From positions 248,001 to 312,000 of the forward strand of contig NZ_VLNY01000001.1 of the NCBI RefSeq assembly GCF_008297975.1: DNA of 64,000 nucleotides. Reading direction: 5' to 3'. Origin of the DNA: Antrihabitans cavernicola. GTDB taxonomy: Bacteria > Actinomycetota > Actinomycetes > Mycobacteriales > Mycobacteriaceae. Position 1 is the stretch's first letter. Each line of letters begins with the position of its first letter. Positions 37,235-47,753 of this stretch are shown piece after piece. The position numbers were made by a program, and so were the translations under genes. The notes beneath the pieces are model-generated. The model had not been told where the DNA came from, searched no databases, and saw only the letters and a program-made list of their open reading frames with translations.

Positions 37235-37268
37235 GATACCTTTTGGTATACCGATACCAAAAGGTATC
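37235..37268. promoter_or_regulatory. Double palindromic TetR operator between lipase and tetR
   Basis: GATACCTTTTGGTAT (37235-37249), spacer ACCG, ATACCAAAAGGTATC (37254-37268): perfect 15-base inverted arms. Each arm is itself a palindrome with ATACC/GGTAT ends around four bases. It lies 14 bases from the lipase ATG and 12 bases from the tetR ATG, so one repressor could cover both promoters. Confidence 0.8.
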
Positions 37269-37280
37269 ATCACTTCGGCG

Positions 37281-37922
37281 ATGGCAACAGACGAAGCAGA
37301 ACAGGCGACCGGTCGGCGACGCGCCGAGACCCGACAGCGGCTCCTTGATGCCGCGTTTTCCGTTTTCGCGGCAAAAAGCTTCGGGCGCACGCGAATCGAC
37401 GATGTCTGCGCCGCCGCGGGCTACACGAAGGGTGCGTTCTACTCGAACTTCTCGTCACTCGAAGAGTTGTTCTTCGAGCTCTACCGCCAACGCTCCCAGC
37501 AGGCCGCCGAGCTGACCTTGCGCGTCTTGGCGAACTTGACGGACGATGTCGACGCAGCAATCGCCGAGTGGGGCAACGGTTTGGCCATCGATCGGGATTG
37601 GCTGCTGATCAACACCGATTTCGTATTGCATGCGGCTAGGCATCCCGAGGTGGCCGCCGACCTGGCCTACGAGCGGACTCTCCTCCGTGAAGCAACGGCT
37701 ACCTGGCTCGCCGACTACATCGGCAAAAACATCGATACGTTGCCTGCCGCGCTTCCGACACCGGACGATCTGGCCAGGGCGGTCATGACCGTCTACGACG
37801 GCGCCATCTACCAGCTGCTACTCGATCTGGATGCCGACGCCGTCCGCACGCGTTTCATCGGAATCGTAACCGCGCTGACCGGCGCGAGCACGACTGACTC
37901 AGGGGTCCATTTCCTCCGTTAG
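37281..37922 (+). CDS. TetR family transcriptional regulator
   Basis: 213 residues. The N-terminal helix-turn-helix (about 13-60) contains RRAETRQRLLDAAFSVFAAK and RIDDVCAAAGYTKGAFYSNF, typical of TetR. The C-terminal ligand domain is unassigned. It is divergent from a secreted lipase, with a perfect double palindrome just upstream that is probably its operator. The last nine codons and stop lie inside a 51-bp hairpin element, so its C-terminal residues are encoded by that element. Confidence 0.9.
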   Translation: MATDEAEQATGRRRAETRQRLLDAAFSVFAAKSFGRTRIDDVCAAAGYTKGAFYSNFSSLEELFFELYRQRSQQAAELTLRVLANLTDDVDAAIAEWGNGLAIDRDWLLINTDFVLHAARHPEVAADLAYERTLLREATATWLADYIGKNIDTLPAALPTPDDLARAVMTVYDGAIYQLLLDLDADAVRTRFIGIVTALTGASTTDSGVHFLR

Positions 37923-37946
37923 ACGTGGTCAGCGGTCCCCCGACTC
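37896..37946 (+). repeat. 51-bp palindromic element, copy 3 (overlaps tetR 3' end)
   Basis: Ends GACTCAGGGGTCC and GGTCCCCCGACTC pair, and the core is CTCCGTTAGACGTGGTC (17 bases), the best-preserved form. It starts 26 bases before the end of the tetR stop codon and so contributes the C-terminal residues. Its orientation follows tetR transcription, and it probably acts as terminator. Confidence 0.8.
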
Positions 37947-38048
37947 GAGGTTAACGGCGTTATCCACACGACCTGATCCATCCACAGGGCAATATGTTTG
38001 CCCAGGTGACGAGGGTTCCATGTCCGTCGAGTCCGGCACACTTCCGGC

Positions 38049-39044
38049 ATGCACAAGCCACGCTGGTCGTACGCCGACCTCGAAGAGGCGAGCATCGATT
38101 GCGTCATCCGATCGACCTGGCTCGCCGAACTCCACGTCCCTGATGGCACTGTTGTCCGCAAATGTCGTCCTGGAGGACCGTGGCAGCGCCTCCTACCCGG
38201 AATAGTGCTGCTGCACAACGCAACTCCCACACAGCACCAGCGTATCGTCGCCGCATCGCTGTATGCCGGCGAGGATTCGCTGCTCACGGGCTACGCCGGC
38301 CTTGCCGCACATGGCTATTCGCGATGGAACTCGGCAGACGTCCATATCCTGATTCCCCATGCTCGCCGACGATCGTCGGCCGGCTTCGTCACGATCGAAC
38401 GCAGTCGACGCATGCCGGATCCGGTACGACGGGGCTCCGTCACGTGCTCGCCGATCACGCGATGCATCATCGACGCGTCGCGACGGATGAAATCGCTCGG
38501 CACCTGCCGCTCGCTGTTGGTGGAGCCGATCCAACGCGGTGACACCTCAGTAGAACAACTGGCAGTCGAACTCGCCGCATCGAGTTCGACGGGATCAGCG
38601 CTGCCCCGATCGGTACTCGCCGAACTGAGCGAGGACGCGCACTCGGTCGCCGAGATCGCTGCGCAAAAACTTTACAAGAGAGCCGGTTTGCCGAAGATGG
38701 TGCACAACATCGACATCTGCGACGGGTCAGGCACCTTCGTCGCAAGGCCGGACGGCTGGCTCGACGACGTCGGACTTGCGTGGGAGATCGACTCCATTCG
38801 GTATCACTTCTCTCCGACGCTGCACGCGCAAACGCTGGCACGCCGCGCACGGATGCAGCGGTACGGCATCGTCGTCGTCACGCATCTTCCGAATCAGATC
38901 CGCGACGAGCCGGAGGTAGTGCTCGCCGACCTCCGCGACAACTACCGGCACGCAACGCAACGACCCCGCCCGCCGCTCCGAATGCGTGAGCAAGGGGACC
39001 CCTCACCACGTCCAACGGAGCTGACGGACCCCTCACTCGCGTAG
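38049..39044 (+). CDS. Solitary AbiEi-like antitoxin-domain / DUF559-like nuclease-fold protein
   Basis: 331 residues. The N-terminal half resembles the winged AbiEi-type domain (LLPGIVLLHNATPTQHQRI ... SLLTGYAGLAAHGY). The C-terminal part has a PD-(D/E)xK-like series GTFVARPDGWLDDVGLAWEID ending at YGIVVVTHLP, like the DUF559/Vsr-like fold in many actinobacterial proteins. No AbiEii toxin is adjacent. About the last 20 residues (from MREQGDPS) are encoded by a 51-bp hairpin element. It ends two bases before the convergent accD4. Function is unknown; the family is often annotated as type IV toxin-antitoxin without proof. Confidence 0.72.
   Translation: MHKPRWSYADLEEASIDCVIRSTWLAELHVPDGTVVRKCRPGGPWQRLLPGIVLLHNATPTQHQRIVAASLYAGEDSLLTGYAGLAAHGYSRWNSADVHILIPHARRRSSAGFVTIERSRRMPDPVRRGSVTCSPITRCIIDASRRMKSLGTCRSLLVEPIQRGDTSVEQLAVELAASSSTGSALPRSVLAELSEDAHSVAEIAAQKLYKRAGLPKMVHNIDICDGSGTFVARPDGWLDDVGLAWEIDSIRYHFSPTLHAQTLARRARMQRYGIVVVTHLPNQIRDEPEVVLADLRDNYRHATQRPRPPLRMREQGDPSPRPTELTDPSLA
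38988..39038 (-). repeat. 51-bp palindromic element, copy 4 (downstream of accD4)
   Basis: Ends GAGCAAGGGGACC and GGACCCCTCACTC. Read on the minus strand, the core CTCCGTTGGACGTGGT matches copy 3. It starts nine bases past the accD4 stop in the accD4 direction. It also encodes the C-terminus of the convergent AbiEi-like gene. The bases GCGT flank it on both sides, which may be a target duplication or chance. Confidence 0.8.
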
Positions 39045-39046
39045 GG

Positions 39047-40588
39047 CTAGAGCGGGAAGAGGGAATGCTTCTTCGGGCTCGGCGGGACCTGCTTGTCGCG
39101 CAGCAACCGCATCGCCTTGCGAATCTCGAGGCGGGTCGACGACGGCTCGATCACGCCATCGATGTAACCGCGCTCCGCAGCAACCCACGGCGTCGGAATC
39201 GTGGCGTTGTAAAATTCGATCAACTGCTTGCGCACGGCAGGGCCGTTCTCGCCTGCCTCTTCGACCTTCTTGCGCCACAAGATGGTGACCGCACTCTCGC
39301 CACCCATCACCGCGATCCGGGCGGTTGGCCAGGCGAGGTTGATGTCTGCGCCCAATTGCTTGGACCCCATCACCGCGTAGGCACCGCCGTAGGCCTTGCG
39401 CACGATCACAGTGACCTTCGGAACGGATGCCTCGGCGAAGGAGAAGATGAAGCGGCCGCCACGCTTGATGACGCCCATCTTCTCCTGCTCGATACCCGGC
39501 AGGAAGCCCGGTGTATCGACGACGAAGACCAGCGGAATGTCGAACGCGTCGCACATCCGCACGAAATGTGCTGCCTTGTCGGAACTTCGAGCATCGAGCA
39601 CACCGGCGAGGATCAGCGGCTGGTTGGCAACGACACCGACGGCACGGCCGTCGACGCGAGCGAAACCGATGATCAGGTTCTGCGCGACACTCGCACCGAT
39701 CTCGTGAAATTCACCATCGTCGAAGATGCGGAGCAGCACATCTTTCATGTCGTAGCTGGCGTTGTCCGAGTCGGGGACGATCGCGTCCAGCTCGAGGTCG
39801 GTATCGGTGACCTCGGGCTCCAAGCCGGGATTGATGACCGGCGGTTTCTCTTGGCAGCTCGACGGCAGGAAGCTCAAGTAGCTGCGCACCCACTCGAAGG
39901 CCGCCTTCTCGTCCTTGGCGACGTGGTGCAGGTTGCCGTACTCGGCCTGATTCTGCGCTCCACCGAGTTCGACGAGGGTGACGTCCTCGCCCATGACATC
40001 TCGCACCACGTTGGGCCCGGTGACGAACATGTACGAATCTTCGGTTGCCACAAGCACATCGGTGTTGATCGGCGCGTACACGGCACCACCCGCGCACTTA
40101 CCGAGAATCATCGAGATGTGCGGCACCAACCCAGAGAGCGGGTAGTGCCTGCGACCGAGCTCCGCGTACCAAGCAAGGGACGTGACCGAGTCCTGGATGC
40201 GGGCGCCACCGGAATCGTTGATGCCGATCATGGGGCAGCCGATCTTGATGGCGAACTCCATGATCGCGGCCACCTTGCGGCCGAACATCTCGCCGACGCT
40301 GCCGCCGAACACCGTCTGGTCGTGGCTGAAGACCGCGACCGGACGTCCGTCGACCGTGCCGTGACCGGTGACGACGCCGTCTCCGTACAGAGAGTTCGGG
40401 TCACCCGGTTGCCGCACCAGTGCACCGACCTCGATGAAGCTACCGGGATCGAGCAGCATGTTGATGCGCTCGCGCGCCGAAGGAATTCCCTTGGCCGCTC
40501 GTTTGGCAATTGCCTTCTCGCCGGCCGGTTCTCGGGCGAGTTCCAGGTTCGCTCGGAGCTGCGCAAGTTTTTCGGCGGTTGTGCTCAC
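39047..40588 (-). CDS. accD4: Acyl-CoA carboxylase beta (carboxyltransferase) subunit AccD4
   Basis: 513 residues (522 in M. tuberculosis). The N-terminal carboxyltransferase half has [13 protein letters not shown] and [11 protein letters not shown]; the C-terminal half has [22 protein letters not shown] and [19 protein letters not shown]. It works with AccA3, AccD5 and AccE5 to make the carboxyacyl-CoA that Pks13 condenses with the meromycolate. GTG at 40588 overlaps the pks13 stop (GTGA), showing coupling; the open frame extends further but inside pks13. A 51-bp hairpin follows nine bases after the stop. Confidence 0.96.
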   Translation of the reverse strand: MSTTAEKLAQLRANLELAREPAGEKAIAKRAAKGIPSARERINMLLDPGSFIEVGALVRQPGDPNSLYGDGVVTGHGTVDGRPVAVFSHDQTVFGGSVGEMFGRKVAAIMEFAIKIGCPMIGINDSGGARIQDSVTSLAWYAELGRRHYPLSGLVPHISMILGKCAGGAVYAPINTDVLVATEDSYMFVTGPNVVRDVMGEDVTLVELGGAQNQAEYGNLHHVAKDEKAAFEWVRSYLSFLPSSCQEKPPVINPGLEPEVTDTDLELDAIVPDSDNASYDMKDVLLRIFDDGEFHEIGASVAQNLIIGFARVDGRAVGVVANQPLILAGVLDARSSDKAAHFVRMCDAFDIPLVFVVDTPGFLPGIEQEKMGVIKRGGRFIFSFAEASVPKVTVIVRKAYGGAYAVMGSKQLGADINLAWPTARIAVMGGESAVTILWRKKVEEAGENGPAVRKQLIEFYNATIPTPWVAAERGYIDGVIEPSSTRLEIRKAMRLLRDKQVPPSPKKHSLFPL

Positions 40589-43500
40589 GCAGAGTCTCCA
40601 GACTTGATCGACGCCAATCTCGTGGTCAGGTCGGCGCCGACCTTGGCGATGTAGGGCTCGTCGACGACAGCGATGTGCGTGCCGCCGATCTTGATGACTT
40701 CCAGATCCTTTGCCGCGTCGCCCCAACCACCGTCGGGCTTACGGGTTTTCAGTGCAGGCTCCAGCTCGATCTGATCGGCCTCGTAGGTATCGGCCATGTA
40801 GAGCACGACCTTGCCGTCGTAGGGCTCCAGCTCCGCGGTCTGGATTGCCCGATTGTCGAGCCACGACGTGCGCTGGTGCTCGATGATTCCGGCGGGAATC
40901 TTTGCCCCACTGAGCTTCAGCAGATTCATCAGGATGCCGATCTGCTCCTCGTCGGACTTGGCGGCAGCGAGCTTGTCGTAGGGCACCGGGTAGTCGACGT
41001 TGTAGGTCTTGCGCGCGAACGCCGCGTACCGCTTCCAGCGCTTACGCACCTCGTCCTCGGTGTCCGGCACGTGCTCACCGGGCAAGACGGTGTCGAGCAG
41101 CCCGACTACGCGAACATCGGCACCGTCTGCCTTCAGCGCACGCGCGACCGCATAGGCCAGCGCACCGCCCAACGACCAGCCGAACAGCACGTACGGGCCG
41201 TCGCCCTGAATCGCCTTGATCAGCGGAACGTATTCCGCCGCACGGGTTTCGATGGGACCTTCGGTCCGCTCGAAGCCGTACATCGGGGTGTCGGCGGGGA
41301 GCCGTTTGAGCAGTGGCTCGTAGGCGACCGTCGAGCCGCCCGCGGGATGGAACACGAACACCGGTACGGCGTTCGAGCCCTCCGGGCGCTCCCGCAATGT
41401 TCGAACGAGGCCGTCGATCTTGTTCTCGTCCTCGAGGAACTTGCGGGTGACGTCGGCCAACTCCTCGATGGTTTCGGAATCGAGAACATCGTCGACGGTG
41501 ATCTCGCCGCCCGTGCGCTCCGAGAGTCGCGCGGCGAGTTGTTCCGCCTTGTCGTCGTCGAGGATGGGCAGCGTGTTGAAGATCCCCTTCGCCGACTCGC
41601 CCGTCACAGCCACCCACGTTGCGTAGGTGAGCCGTTCGGCGGCATCGCGCGGCGGGATCGGGACATCGCCGGACGGCGCTGCAGGCGTTGGTGTTTCGCC
41701 CTGCTCGGCCTCGGCTACCGGTGCTTCGGCATCCTTCTCAGCGGTGTCCTTCTCGGCGGCCTGCTTCGCGGCCATCGCCTCGACCTCGTCGCGGTTCTCC
41801 ACGGCGTAGCGCAGGATCTTGCCGACGTCGGTCATGTTGGCTTCGACCATGGCTTGGAGCTGCAGGTTGGGAATGTCGAACTCGTACTCGACGCGATTCT
41901 TGATTCGCATCGCCATCAGCGAATCGAGTCCCAGCTCCACCAGCGGAATCTCCTGCGGCAGATCTTCTTTCGCGTATCCCATCGACTCGGACACGATCTC
42001 GGTGAGCCGATCCTCCAGCGTCACCGGGCCATCCGGGTTCCATTTGCCACCAACGGATTCGGAGACCTCGGGCAGCGTTTCGACCGGGCCGGTCGGCTGC
42101 TCGGCGATGGGAGCCACCGGAGCAACGACGGGCTCCACGAGAGCAGCACCGGTGACATCCCCCGTCGCTGCGCTCGCCCCGCCAGTAACGACCGAATCGA
42201 ACAGCAACCGGAAGCTACCGCCGTCACGCGCATGCACCTGAATCGACGCACCGCCCGGATGCGGGTTCAGCGTCGTCGTCAAAGTTCCCTCGGTGGGCGC
42301 AGCACTGTGCGGAATCGATGCTCCTAGAGCAACATCCGACATCACCTGCGTGGCAGCCGCTGTCACCAGATCCGCGAGGTCGGTCACCGCGGTGGCCTGC
42401 ACCTGCCACACGTGCCTGCCGTCCGGGAGCGCAACGTGAGCGCCCGGAACATGGGTATCGCCACTGGAGCCGATCTGCGCGTTGACCCAGTGCTCCCTGC
42501 GAATGAACGCGGTGCGCGGGATGTTCGCGTAGTCACCGGGCTCGAACAGCGACGGCAGGTTGACCTTGTGGCCGTGCACATAGAGCTGCGCAAGTGCGAG
42601 CAGCACGCCCAGCTCTTCGTCTTCCTTGCGCTTGAGCGTCTGAATCAGTTGAGCATCACTCAGGCCGGCACCGAAAGTTGTTGCGGCAATCTGCATCAGC
42701 GCGGTGGGGTGCGGAGCCAGCTCCACGAAGGTTGTGTGCCCGGTTGCCACCGCCTGCTTGATGGCGTTGGTGAAGTAGACCGCGTGCCGCATGTTCTTGA
42801 CCCAGTACTCGACGCCGTGAATGGGGTCGTGGCCCGCGCGGTAGAACGTCTCCTTGTCGACCGTGGAGTACACGCCGACCTTCAGCTTCTTCGGCTCGAT
42901 GCCGGCAAGTTCTGCCGCAAGCTCACCGAGCAGCGCGTCCATCTGCGACGTGTGTCCTGCTCCCCTGGTCTGCAGGATCCGGTTCAGCTTGCCCTCGGAC
43001 TCGGCGCGCGCGGTGATCGCCTCGACCTGCGCTTCGGGCCCGCCGATGACGGTGAGCTTCGGAGCCGCATAGACCGCGACCTCGAGATCCGGATAGTCGT
43101 CGAGCACGGCAACGATTTCGTCGGCGCTGTACTCCACCAACGCCATTCGTCGAATGTCGTCGTCGCGAATCATCGACTCGCCCTCGCCCATCAGCCGCGA
43201 CCGCGCGCAGATCACTCGCACCGCGTCTTCGAGCGGCAGACCGCCCGCGATGTACGCACCCGCAACCTCACCGAGCGAATGCCCGACGACGGCGCCCGGT
43301 TCGGCACCGTGGTGTCGCAGCAGCGCAGCGAGAGCAAGCTGAATGGTGAAGATGCCAACCTGCGACGTGCCGACGTCGTAGTCCTGCGCATCGTCGAGGA
43401 ACATCTCCTTGACGGAGTAGCCGGCCTCGTCGAGGACCAACTCGTCGATCTCGTCGACCGCTGCCGCGAACACGGTGTTGGCCTGATAGAGCTGCTTCGC

Positions 43501-45627
43501 CATCTTGCGGTGCTGCGCACCGAATCCGGACAGCACCCACACCGGCGGCTGGGTGGCAGGCGAATCGGCACTGAATACGGTCGGCCCACCGGGCTTGCCC
43601 GCCGCGACCGCGCGCAGACCCGTGATGGCTTCGGCGTGATCCGTCGCGAGCACCACTGCGCGGGATCGACCGTGATTGCGCTTCGCCAACGCCCGTCCGA
43701 TGTCGGCGAGCGGGGTATTGCTGCCCTCTTCGGTCTCCAGCCAGTCGGCGAGGGCGGCGGCGGCAGCCTTGCGACGCGACGGCAGGTATGCCGAAACAGC
43801 CAAAACCACCGGTAAATCCGCTGAGTCGGGGGCACCCTCGGTGACCTCTACGGCGGCGGGAGACCCCTCACTCACCAATTCGATCGAGTCAGGGGCACCC
43901 TCGGTGACGTCTGCGGCGGTAGGGGACCCCTCGCTCACGTACTCCTTGACCACGATGTGCGCATTGGTGCCACCGAAGCCGAAGCCGGAGACCCCGGCGA
44001 TCGCCTTGCCGGTGTAGCGCGGCCACTCGGTGGCCTCCGGAATCACCTGCAGGTGCGCCTTGTCGAACGCGATGTACGGGTTGGGGCCCACGTAGTTGAG
44101 CGACGGCGGCAGCTTGTTCTCCTGCATCGCCAGCACGACCTTGATGAGGCTGGCTGCACCTGCCGCGGACTCCATGTGACCGAAGTTGGTCTTCGCAGAG
44201 CCGAGCAGCGCCGGCTTGTCGTCGTCCCGGCCGCGGCCGACAACACGACCCAGCGCGTCTGCCTCGATCGGATCGCCGAGGATGGTGCCGGTGCCGTGTG
44301 CCTCGATGTAGTCGACGCCCGACGGCGCGATGCCCGCGTCACGGTAGGCGGCACGCAGCACGTCGGCCTGCGCATCGGGGTTGGGGGCGAGCAGACCGTT
44401 GGAGCGACCGTCGGAGTTGACGGCCGAGCCGGCAATCACCGCAAGAATGTTGTCGCCGTCGCGCTCGGCATCCTCGAGTCGCTTGAGGACCACCAGGCCG
44501 CCGCCCTCGGCGCGAACCATGCCGTCGGCGTCGGACGAGAAGGCCTTGATGTGACCGTTCTTTGCGACAGCGCCGGTCGAGTCGAATCCCAGGGTGATCA
44601 TCGGCGCCAGCAGCGCGTTGACGCCGCCGGCGAGCGCAACATCGGCCTCGCCGCCGCGCAGCGCGCGGACAGCCTGATGGACCGCGACCAACGACGACGA
44701 GCACGCCGTATCGATGGCGACCGACGGTCCACGGAAGTCGTAGAAGTACGAAATACGGTTGGCGACGACCGCCGACGCGTTACCGGTGAGGCCGTACGCC
44801 CGGTTCAAGGCGGGCTCGTTCAGACCGCGATCGCTCAGTGCCAGCCACGCGTAGTCGCTGGTCGAGGTGCCGACGTAGACGCCGACCCGTTCACCTTTGA
44901 GGCCGCTGGCGGGAATGCGAGCGTGCTCGAGCGCTTCCCACGCGAGCTCCAGGGCGAGCCGCTGCTGCGGATCGACGCGCCTGCTCTCCGCGGGTGACAT
45001 CGCGAAGAACTCGGTGTCGAAACTCTTGTAATCGTCTAGGTAGCCGCCGCGGGTGTTGCCTGCCGCCATGGCTGCCGCAAGATCCGGGTCGCCTTTGAAC
45101 TCGTCCCAGCGGCCTTCGGGAAGGTCGGAGATACCGTCGCCACCGTCGATGAGGAACTGCCACGTCTCCTCGGGCGTGAAACCGGCCTTCGGGAAACGTG
45201 TCGACAGGCCGACGATCGCAATGTCGTGCGAGTCGGTCGTCGGGGCCGATGTGTAGAAATCGTCTTCGTCGTCCTCCGGCACGTCCGGCTCGCCCTCGAT
45301 GATGCGGGTGGCCAGCGTCGCGATGGTCGGATGCTGGAAAACGACGGTGGCGGTGAGGATGACACCGGTCAGTTCCTCGATCTCACCGCTCAGCGCGATG
45401 GCGTCACGGGAAGACAGGCCGAATTCTTCCATCGGGCGGTCGTCGGAGATGTTCTCCGCGGGCTGACCCGTCGCCTCGGCAACCCAGTTGCGCAGCCAGG
45501 TGCGCAGCTCGGCAACGGTCATATCCGTGCCGTCAGGATGTTCGCCCGATGCGACCCGCTCGTCGCCCACCGCGTCTTGCTCGGCGACAACTTGATCGTC
45601 CGACGCGGTCGTCTGTTCTTCGGCCAT
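40585..45627 (-). CDS. pks13: Polyketide synthase Pks13 (mycolic acid condensase)
   Basis: 1680 residues (1733 in M. tuberculosis). Order: N-terminal ACP (phosphopantetheine Ser73 in EFGLSSRDA), ketosynthase about 135-560 (Cys309 in [27 protein letters not shown]), acyltransferase about 695-1010 (Ser784 in GHSLGEVAG), C-terminal ACP (Ser1236 in ELGLDSLMA), thioesterase (Ser1485 in FGWSLGG). It condenses the FadD32-activated meroacyl chain with the AccD4-made carboxyacyl chain. The KS-AT linker (about 564-605) holds two copies of a 21-residue repeat encoded by two 51-bp palindromic elements. It lies 47 bases after fadD32 and overlaps accD4. Confidence 0.97.
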   Translation of the reverse strand: MAEEQTTASDDQVVAEQDAVGDERVASGEHPDGTDMTVAELRTWLRNWVAEATGQPAENISDDRPMEEFGLSSRDAIALSGEIEELTGVILTATVVFQHPTIATLATRIIEGEPDVPEDDEDDFYTSAPTTDSHDIAIVGLSTRFPKAGFTPEETWQFLIDGGDGISDLPEGRWDEFKGDPDLAAAMAAGNTRGGYLDDYKSFDTEFFAMSPAESRRVDPQQRLALELAWEALEHARIPASGLKGERVGVYVGTSTSDYAWLALSDRGLNEPALNRAYGLTGNASAVVANRISYFYDFRGPSVAIDTACSSSLVAVHQAVRALRGGEADVALAGGVNALLAPMITLGFDSTGAVAKNGHIKAFSSDADGMVRAEGGGLVVLKRLEDAERDGDNILAVIAGSAVNSDGRSNGLLAPNPDAQADVLRAAYRDAGIAPSGVDYIEAHGTGTILGDPIEADALGRVVGRGRDDDKPALLGSAKTNFGHMESAAGAASLIKVVLAMQENKLPPSLNYVGPNPYIAFDKAHLQVIPEATEWPRYTGKAIAGVSGFGFGGTNAHIVVKEYVSEGSPTAADVTEGAPDSIELVSEGSPAAVEVTEGAPDSADLPVVLAVSAYLPSRRKAAAAALADWLETEEGSNTPLADIGRALAKRNHGRSRAVVLATDHAEAITGLRAVAAGKPGGPTVFSADSPATQPPVWVLSGFGAQHRKMAKQLYQANTVFAAAVDEIDELVLDEAGYSVKEMFLDDAQDYDVGTSQVGIFTIQLALAALLRHHGAEPGAVVGHSLGEVAGAYIAGGLPLEDAVRVICARSRLMGEGESMIRDDDIRRMALVEYSADEIVAVLDDYPDLEVAVYAAPKLTVIGGPEAQVEAITARAESEGKLNRILQTRGAGHTSQMDALLGELAAELAGIEPKKLKVGVYSTVDKETFYRAGHDPIHGVEYWVKNMRHAVYFTNAIKQAVATGHTTFVELAPHPTALMQIAATTFGAGLSDAQLIQTLKRKEDEELGVLLALAQLYVHGHKVNLPSLFEPGDYANIPRTAFIRREHWVNAQIGSSGDTHVPGAHVALPDGRHVWQVQATAVTDLADLVTAAATQVMSDVALGASIPHSAAPTEGTLTTTLNPHPGGASIQVHARDGGSFRLLFDSVVTGGASAATGDVTGAALVEPVVAPVAPIAEQPTGPVETLPEVSESVGGKWNPDGPVTLEDRLTEIVSESMGYAKEDLPQEIPLVELGLDSLMAMRIKNRVEYEFDIPNLQLQAMVEANMTDVGKILRYAVENRDEVEAMAAKQAAEKDTAEKDAEAPVAEAEQGETPTPAAPSGDVPIPPRDAAERLTYATWVAVTGESAKGIFNTLPILDDDKAEQLAARLSERTGGEITVDDVLDSETIEELADVTRKFLEDENKIDGLVRTLRERPEGSNAVPVFVFHPAGGSTVAYEPLLKRLPADTPMYGFERTEGPIETRAAEYVPLIKAIQGDGPYVLFGWSLGGALAYAVARALKADGADVRVVGLLDTVLPGEHVPDTEDEVRKRWKRYAAFARKTYNVDYPVPYDKLAAAKSDEEQIGILMNLLKLSGAKIPAGIIEHQRTSWLDNRAIQTAELEPYDGKVVLYMADTYEADQIELEPALKTRKPDGGWGDAAKDLEVIKIGGTHIAVVDEPYIAKVGADLTTRLASIKSGDSA
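43823..43936 (-). repeat. Tandem in-frame pair of 51-bp palindromic elements in pks13 (copies 5 and 6)
   Basis: Element 43823-43873 has ends GAGTCGGGGGCACC and GACCCCTCACTC. Element 43886-43936 has ends GAGTCAGGGGCACC and GACCCCTCGCTC. The repeat period is 63 bases (51 plus a 12-base spacer). Read with pks13 (minus strand), the cores CCGCCGTAGAGGTCACC and CCGCCGCAGACGTCACC align with the core of copy 3. They encode [18 protein letters not shown] and [18 protein letters not shown]. The 51-base length is a multiple of three, so the frame is kept. Confidence 0.85.
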
Positions 45628-45674
45628 CAGCTCAAGTTACCTGTCCGTTTGGCGGTCAGCTTTCGACCGCTTCG

Positions 45675-47573
45675 TTACTCGTCGACACTGTCGGGGAACG
45701 CCTGCTGCGTATACCCGCCGCGCAGGGTGCCCTCCAGATACGCCGCTTTACAGGCGCGCCGGGCGATCTTGCCGCTCGATGTGCGAGGAATGGAACCTGC
45801 AGGCACCAGCAGGACGTCGCGCACCGTCACACCGTGGCGCGTCGCGATCGCTGTGCGAACGTCGTCGGCGATCGGCTGGGGATCGGCCTTGCCCGCACCA
45901 GGGCTGCGCTCGCCGACGATCACCAGTTGCTCCGACTGATCGTCCGCGTCGAACTTCAGCCCCGAGTGGCTGGTGTTCTCGAATACCAGCGACGGCAGCT
46001 GATTCGCGGGCACAGAGAACGCGGCAAGGAAGTTCGGACGCAGCGCGGTGCTCGCTTCCTGCGCCGAGTACTCCAGGTCCTGCGGGTAGTGATTGCGACC
46101 GTCGACGATCACCAGGTCCTTGACGCGACCGGTGATGTACAGCTCGCCGTCGACGTAGACGCCGTAGTCGCCGGTCCGCATCCAGTCGGCGTCGTCGGCC
46201 GCACCGGCTGCATGACTGCCGTCGGCAAGCCGGTTGGTCAGCTTGTTCTGGAAGGTCTCCACGGTTTCGTCCGCCCGGCCCCAATAGCCGATGCCCATGT
46301 TGGCACCGTGCAGCCAGATCTCGCCGACGTGATCGTCGGCCTGCTCGGCCCCGGTCTCCGGATCGACGATCGCCGCCCACTGGCTGCGCGCGACATAGCC
46401 GCAGGACACCTGCGGAATCGCACCGTCGGCCGACTTGTCGACCTTCACGATCGTGCCCGCGTTGAGCTTGTCGCGGTCGACGTAGATGATCTTCGCCTCG
46501 TCCGAGTGCCTGGTCGAGGACACGAACAAGGTGGCCTCGGCCATGCCGTACGACGGTTTGATGGCGGTCTTCGGCAACCCGTAGGGCGCGAAGGCCTCGT
46601 TGAATTGCTTCATCGACGACGTGGTGACCGGCTCGCTGCCGTTGATGAGGCCGATCACGTTGGACAGGTCCAACGTCTCGCCGTTCTTCGGGAGTCCACG
46701 GACGGCGGCGTGCTCGTACGCGAAGTTCGGTGCCGCGGCGAACGTGCCCGCGCCGTCGGCGACCGCGGCGAGCTCCTTGATCCACCGACCGGGACGACGC
46801 ACGAACGCAACCGGCGACATGATGGTGATGTACTTGCCGCCCAGCGCAGGCAGGATCACCGTCAGCAGGCCCATGTCGTGGAACAGCGGCAGCCAGGTGA
46901 CGCCGCGCGAGTTCTCTGTGAGCTGGATCGAGTCGATCATCTGCAGGGCGTTGGTGCCGACCGCGCGGTGGGTGATCTCGACGCCGGCGGGAACGCGCGT
47001 GGAGCCCGACGTGTACTGCAGGTACGCGATGTCGTCGATCACCATGTCGGGGCGCACCCACGAGTCGCCGATGCTGTCCGGGATCGCGTCGACGGCGATG
47101 ATGCGCGGGCGCTCGGCCGCAGGCAGCGCACGGAACAGCTGGCGCACACCGGCGGCCGACTGCGTCGCTGTCAGAATCGCGGACGGCTTGCAGTCGCCGA
47201 GCACGGCGTGCAGGCGATCCGAGTGACCGGGCTCGTCGGGGTCGAACAGTGGAACCGCGATGGTGCCCGCGTAGATGGCAGCGAAGAACGAGACAACGTA
47301 ATCGAGGCCCTGCGGCGCAAGGATGGCGACCCGGTCGCCCGGGCTCGTCACCTGCTGCAGCCGGCCTGCGACGGCGCGCAGCCTGTTGCCGAACTCACGC
47401 CACGTCAGCTCGTGGACTTCACCGTCGGACTCACGGGAGTAGTCGATGTATCGGTAAGCCAGATCGTTCGCGTCGTTGCGCGTGTGCGCCTCGACATGGT
47501 CGACCAGAGTGCGACCCTCGGGGATGAAAAGATTCCCCTTCGAGTCGACGTAATCATCGAACTTTTCGTCCAT
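45675..47573 (-). CDS. fadD32: Long-chain fatty acyl-AMP ligase FadD32
   Basis: 632 residues (637 in M. tuberculosis). The AMP-binding motif [19 protein letters not shown] is near residue 190, [15 protein letters not shown] near residue 345, and [18 protein letters not shown] near residue 475; these are typical of fatty acyl-AMP ligases. It activates the meromycolic acid as acyl-AMP and passes it to the N-terminal ACP of Pks13. ATG at 47573 is set by GGAGGAG directly upstream; the frame continues to 47660 but without support. It is first gene of the fadD32-pks13-accD4 unit. Confidence 0.97.
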   Translation of the reverse strand: MDEKFDDYVDSKGNLFIPEGRTLVDHVEAHTRNDANDLAYRYIDYSRESDGEVHELTWREFGNRLRAVAGRLQQVTSPGDRVAILAPQGLDYVVSFFAAIYAGTIAVPLFDPDEPGHSDRLHAVLGDCKPSAILTATQSAAGVRQLFRALPAAERPRIIAVDAIPDSIGDSWVRPDMVIDDIAYLQYTSGSTRVPAGVEITHRAVGTNALQMIDSIQLTENSRGVTWLPLFHDMGLLTVILPALGGKYITIMSPVAFVRRPGRWIKELAAVADGAGTFAAAPNFAYEHAAVRGLPKNGETLDLSNVIGLINGSEPVTTSSMKQFNEAFAPYGLPKTAIKPSYGMAEATLFVSSTRHSDEAKIIYVDRDKLNAGTIVKVDKSADGAIPQVSCGYVARSQWAAIVDPETGAEQADDHVGEIWLHGANMGIGYWGRADETVETFQNKLTNRLADGSHAAGAADDADWMRTGDYGVYVDGELYITGRVKDLVIVDGRNHYPQDLEYSAQEASTALRPNFLAAFSVPANQLPSLVFENTSHSGLKFDADDQSEQLVIVGERSPGAGKADPQPIADDVRTAIATRHGVTVRDVLLVPAGSIPRTSSGKIARRACKAAYLEGTLRGGYTQQAFPDSVDE

Positions 47574-47753
47574 TCCTTCTCCTCCGAAGCACGCTCGCAG
47601 CCATTTACAGACGCAGCTGCGTCCCGACTTGCTTCGCCCTCGGGTGCTAATACAACGCACGAACTGCCGTACGAAATTTGTGGGCTATCGAATCCGGGTG
47701 GCCTTCTGGCTACATGTCTTCAAACCAGAAACATGTTACAGATGTAATAACGC

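Noticed and set aside
38049-39044. Complete AbiE toxin-antitoxin or phage-defence locus
   Set aside because: Only the AbiEi-like component is present; neighbours are a TetR gene and accD4, with no nucleotidyltransferase toxin.
43823-43936. Repeat-spacer pattern suggesting a CRISPR array
   Set aside because: Only two units, palindromic throughout, in frame inside pks13, and related copies lie alone at gene ends; no cas genes.
45549-47747. 732-codon plus-strand frame over fadD32
   Set aside because: Antisense shadow of fadD32, whose motifs and ribosome binding site are unambiguous.
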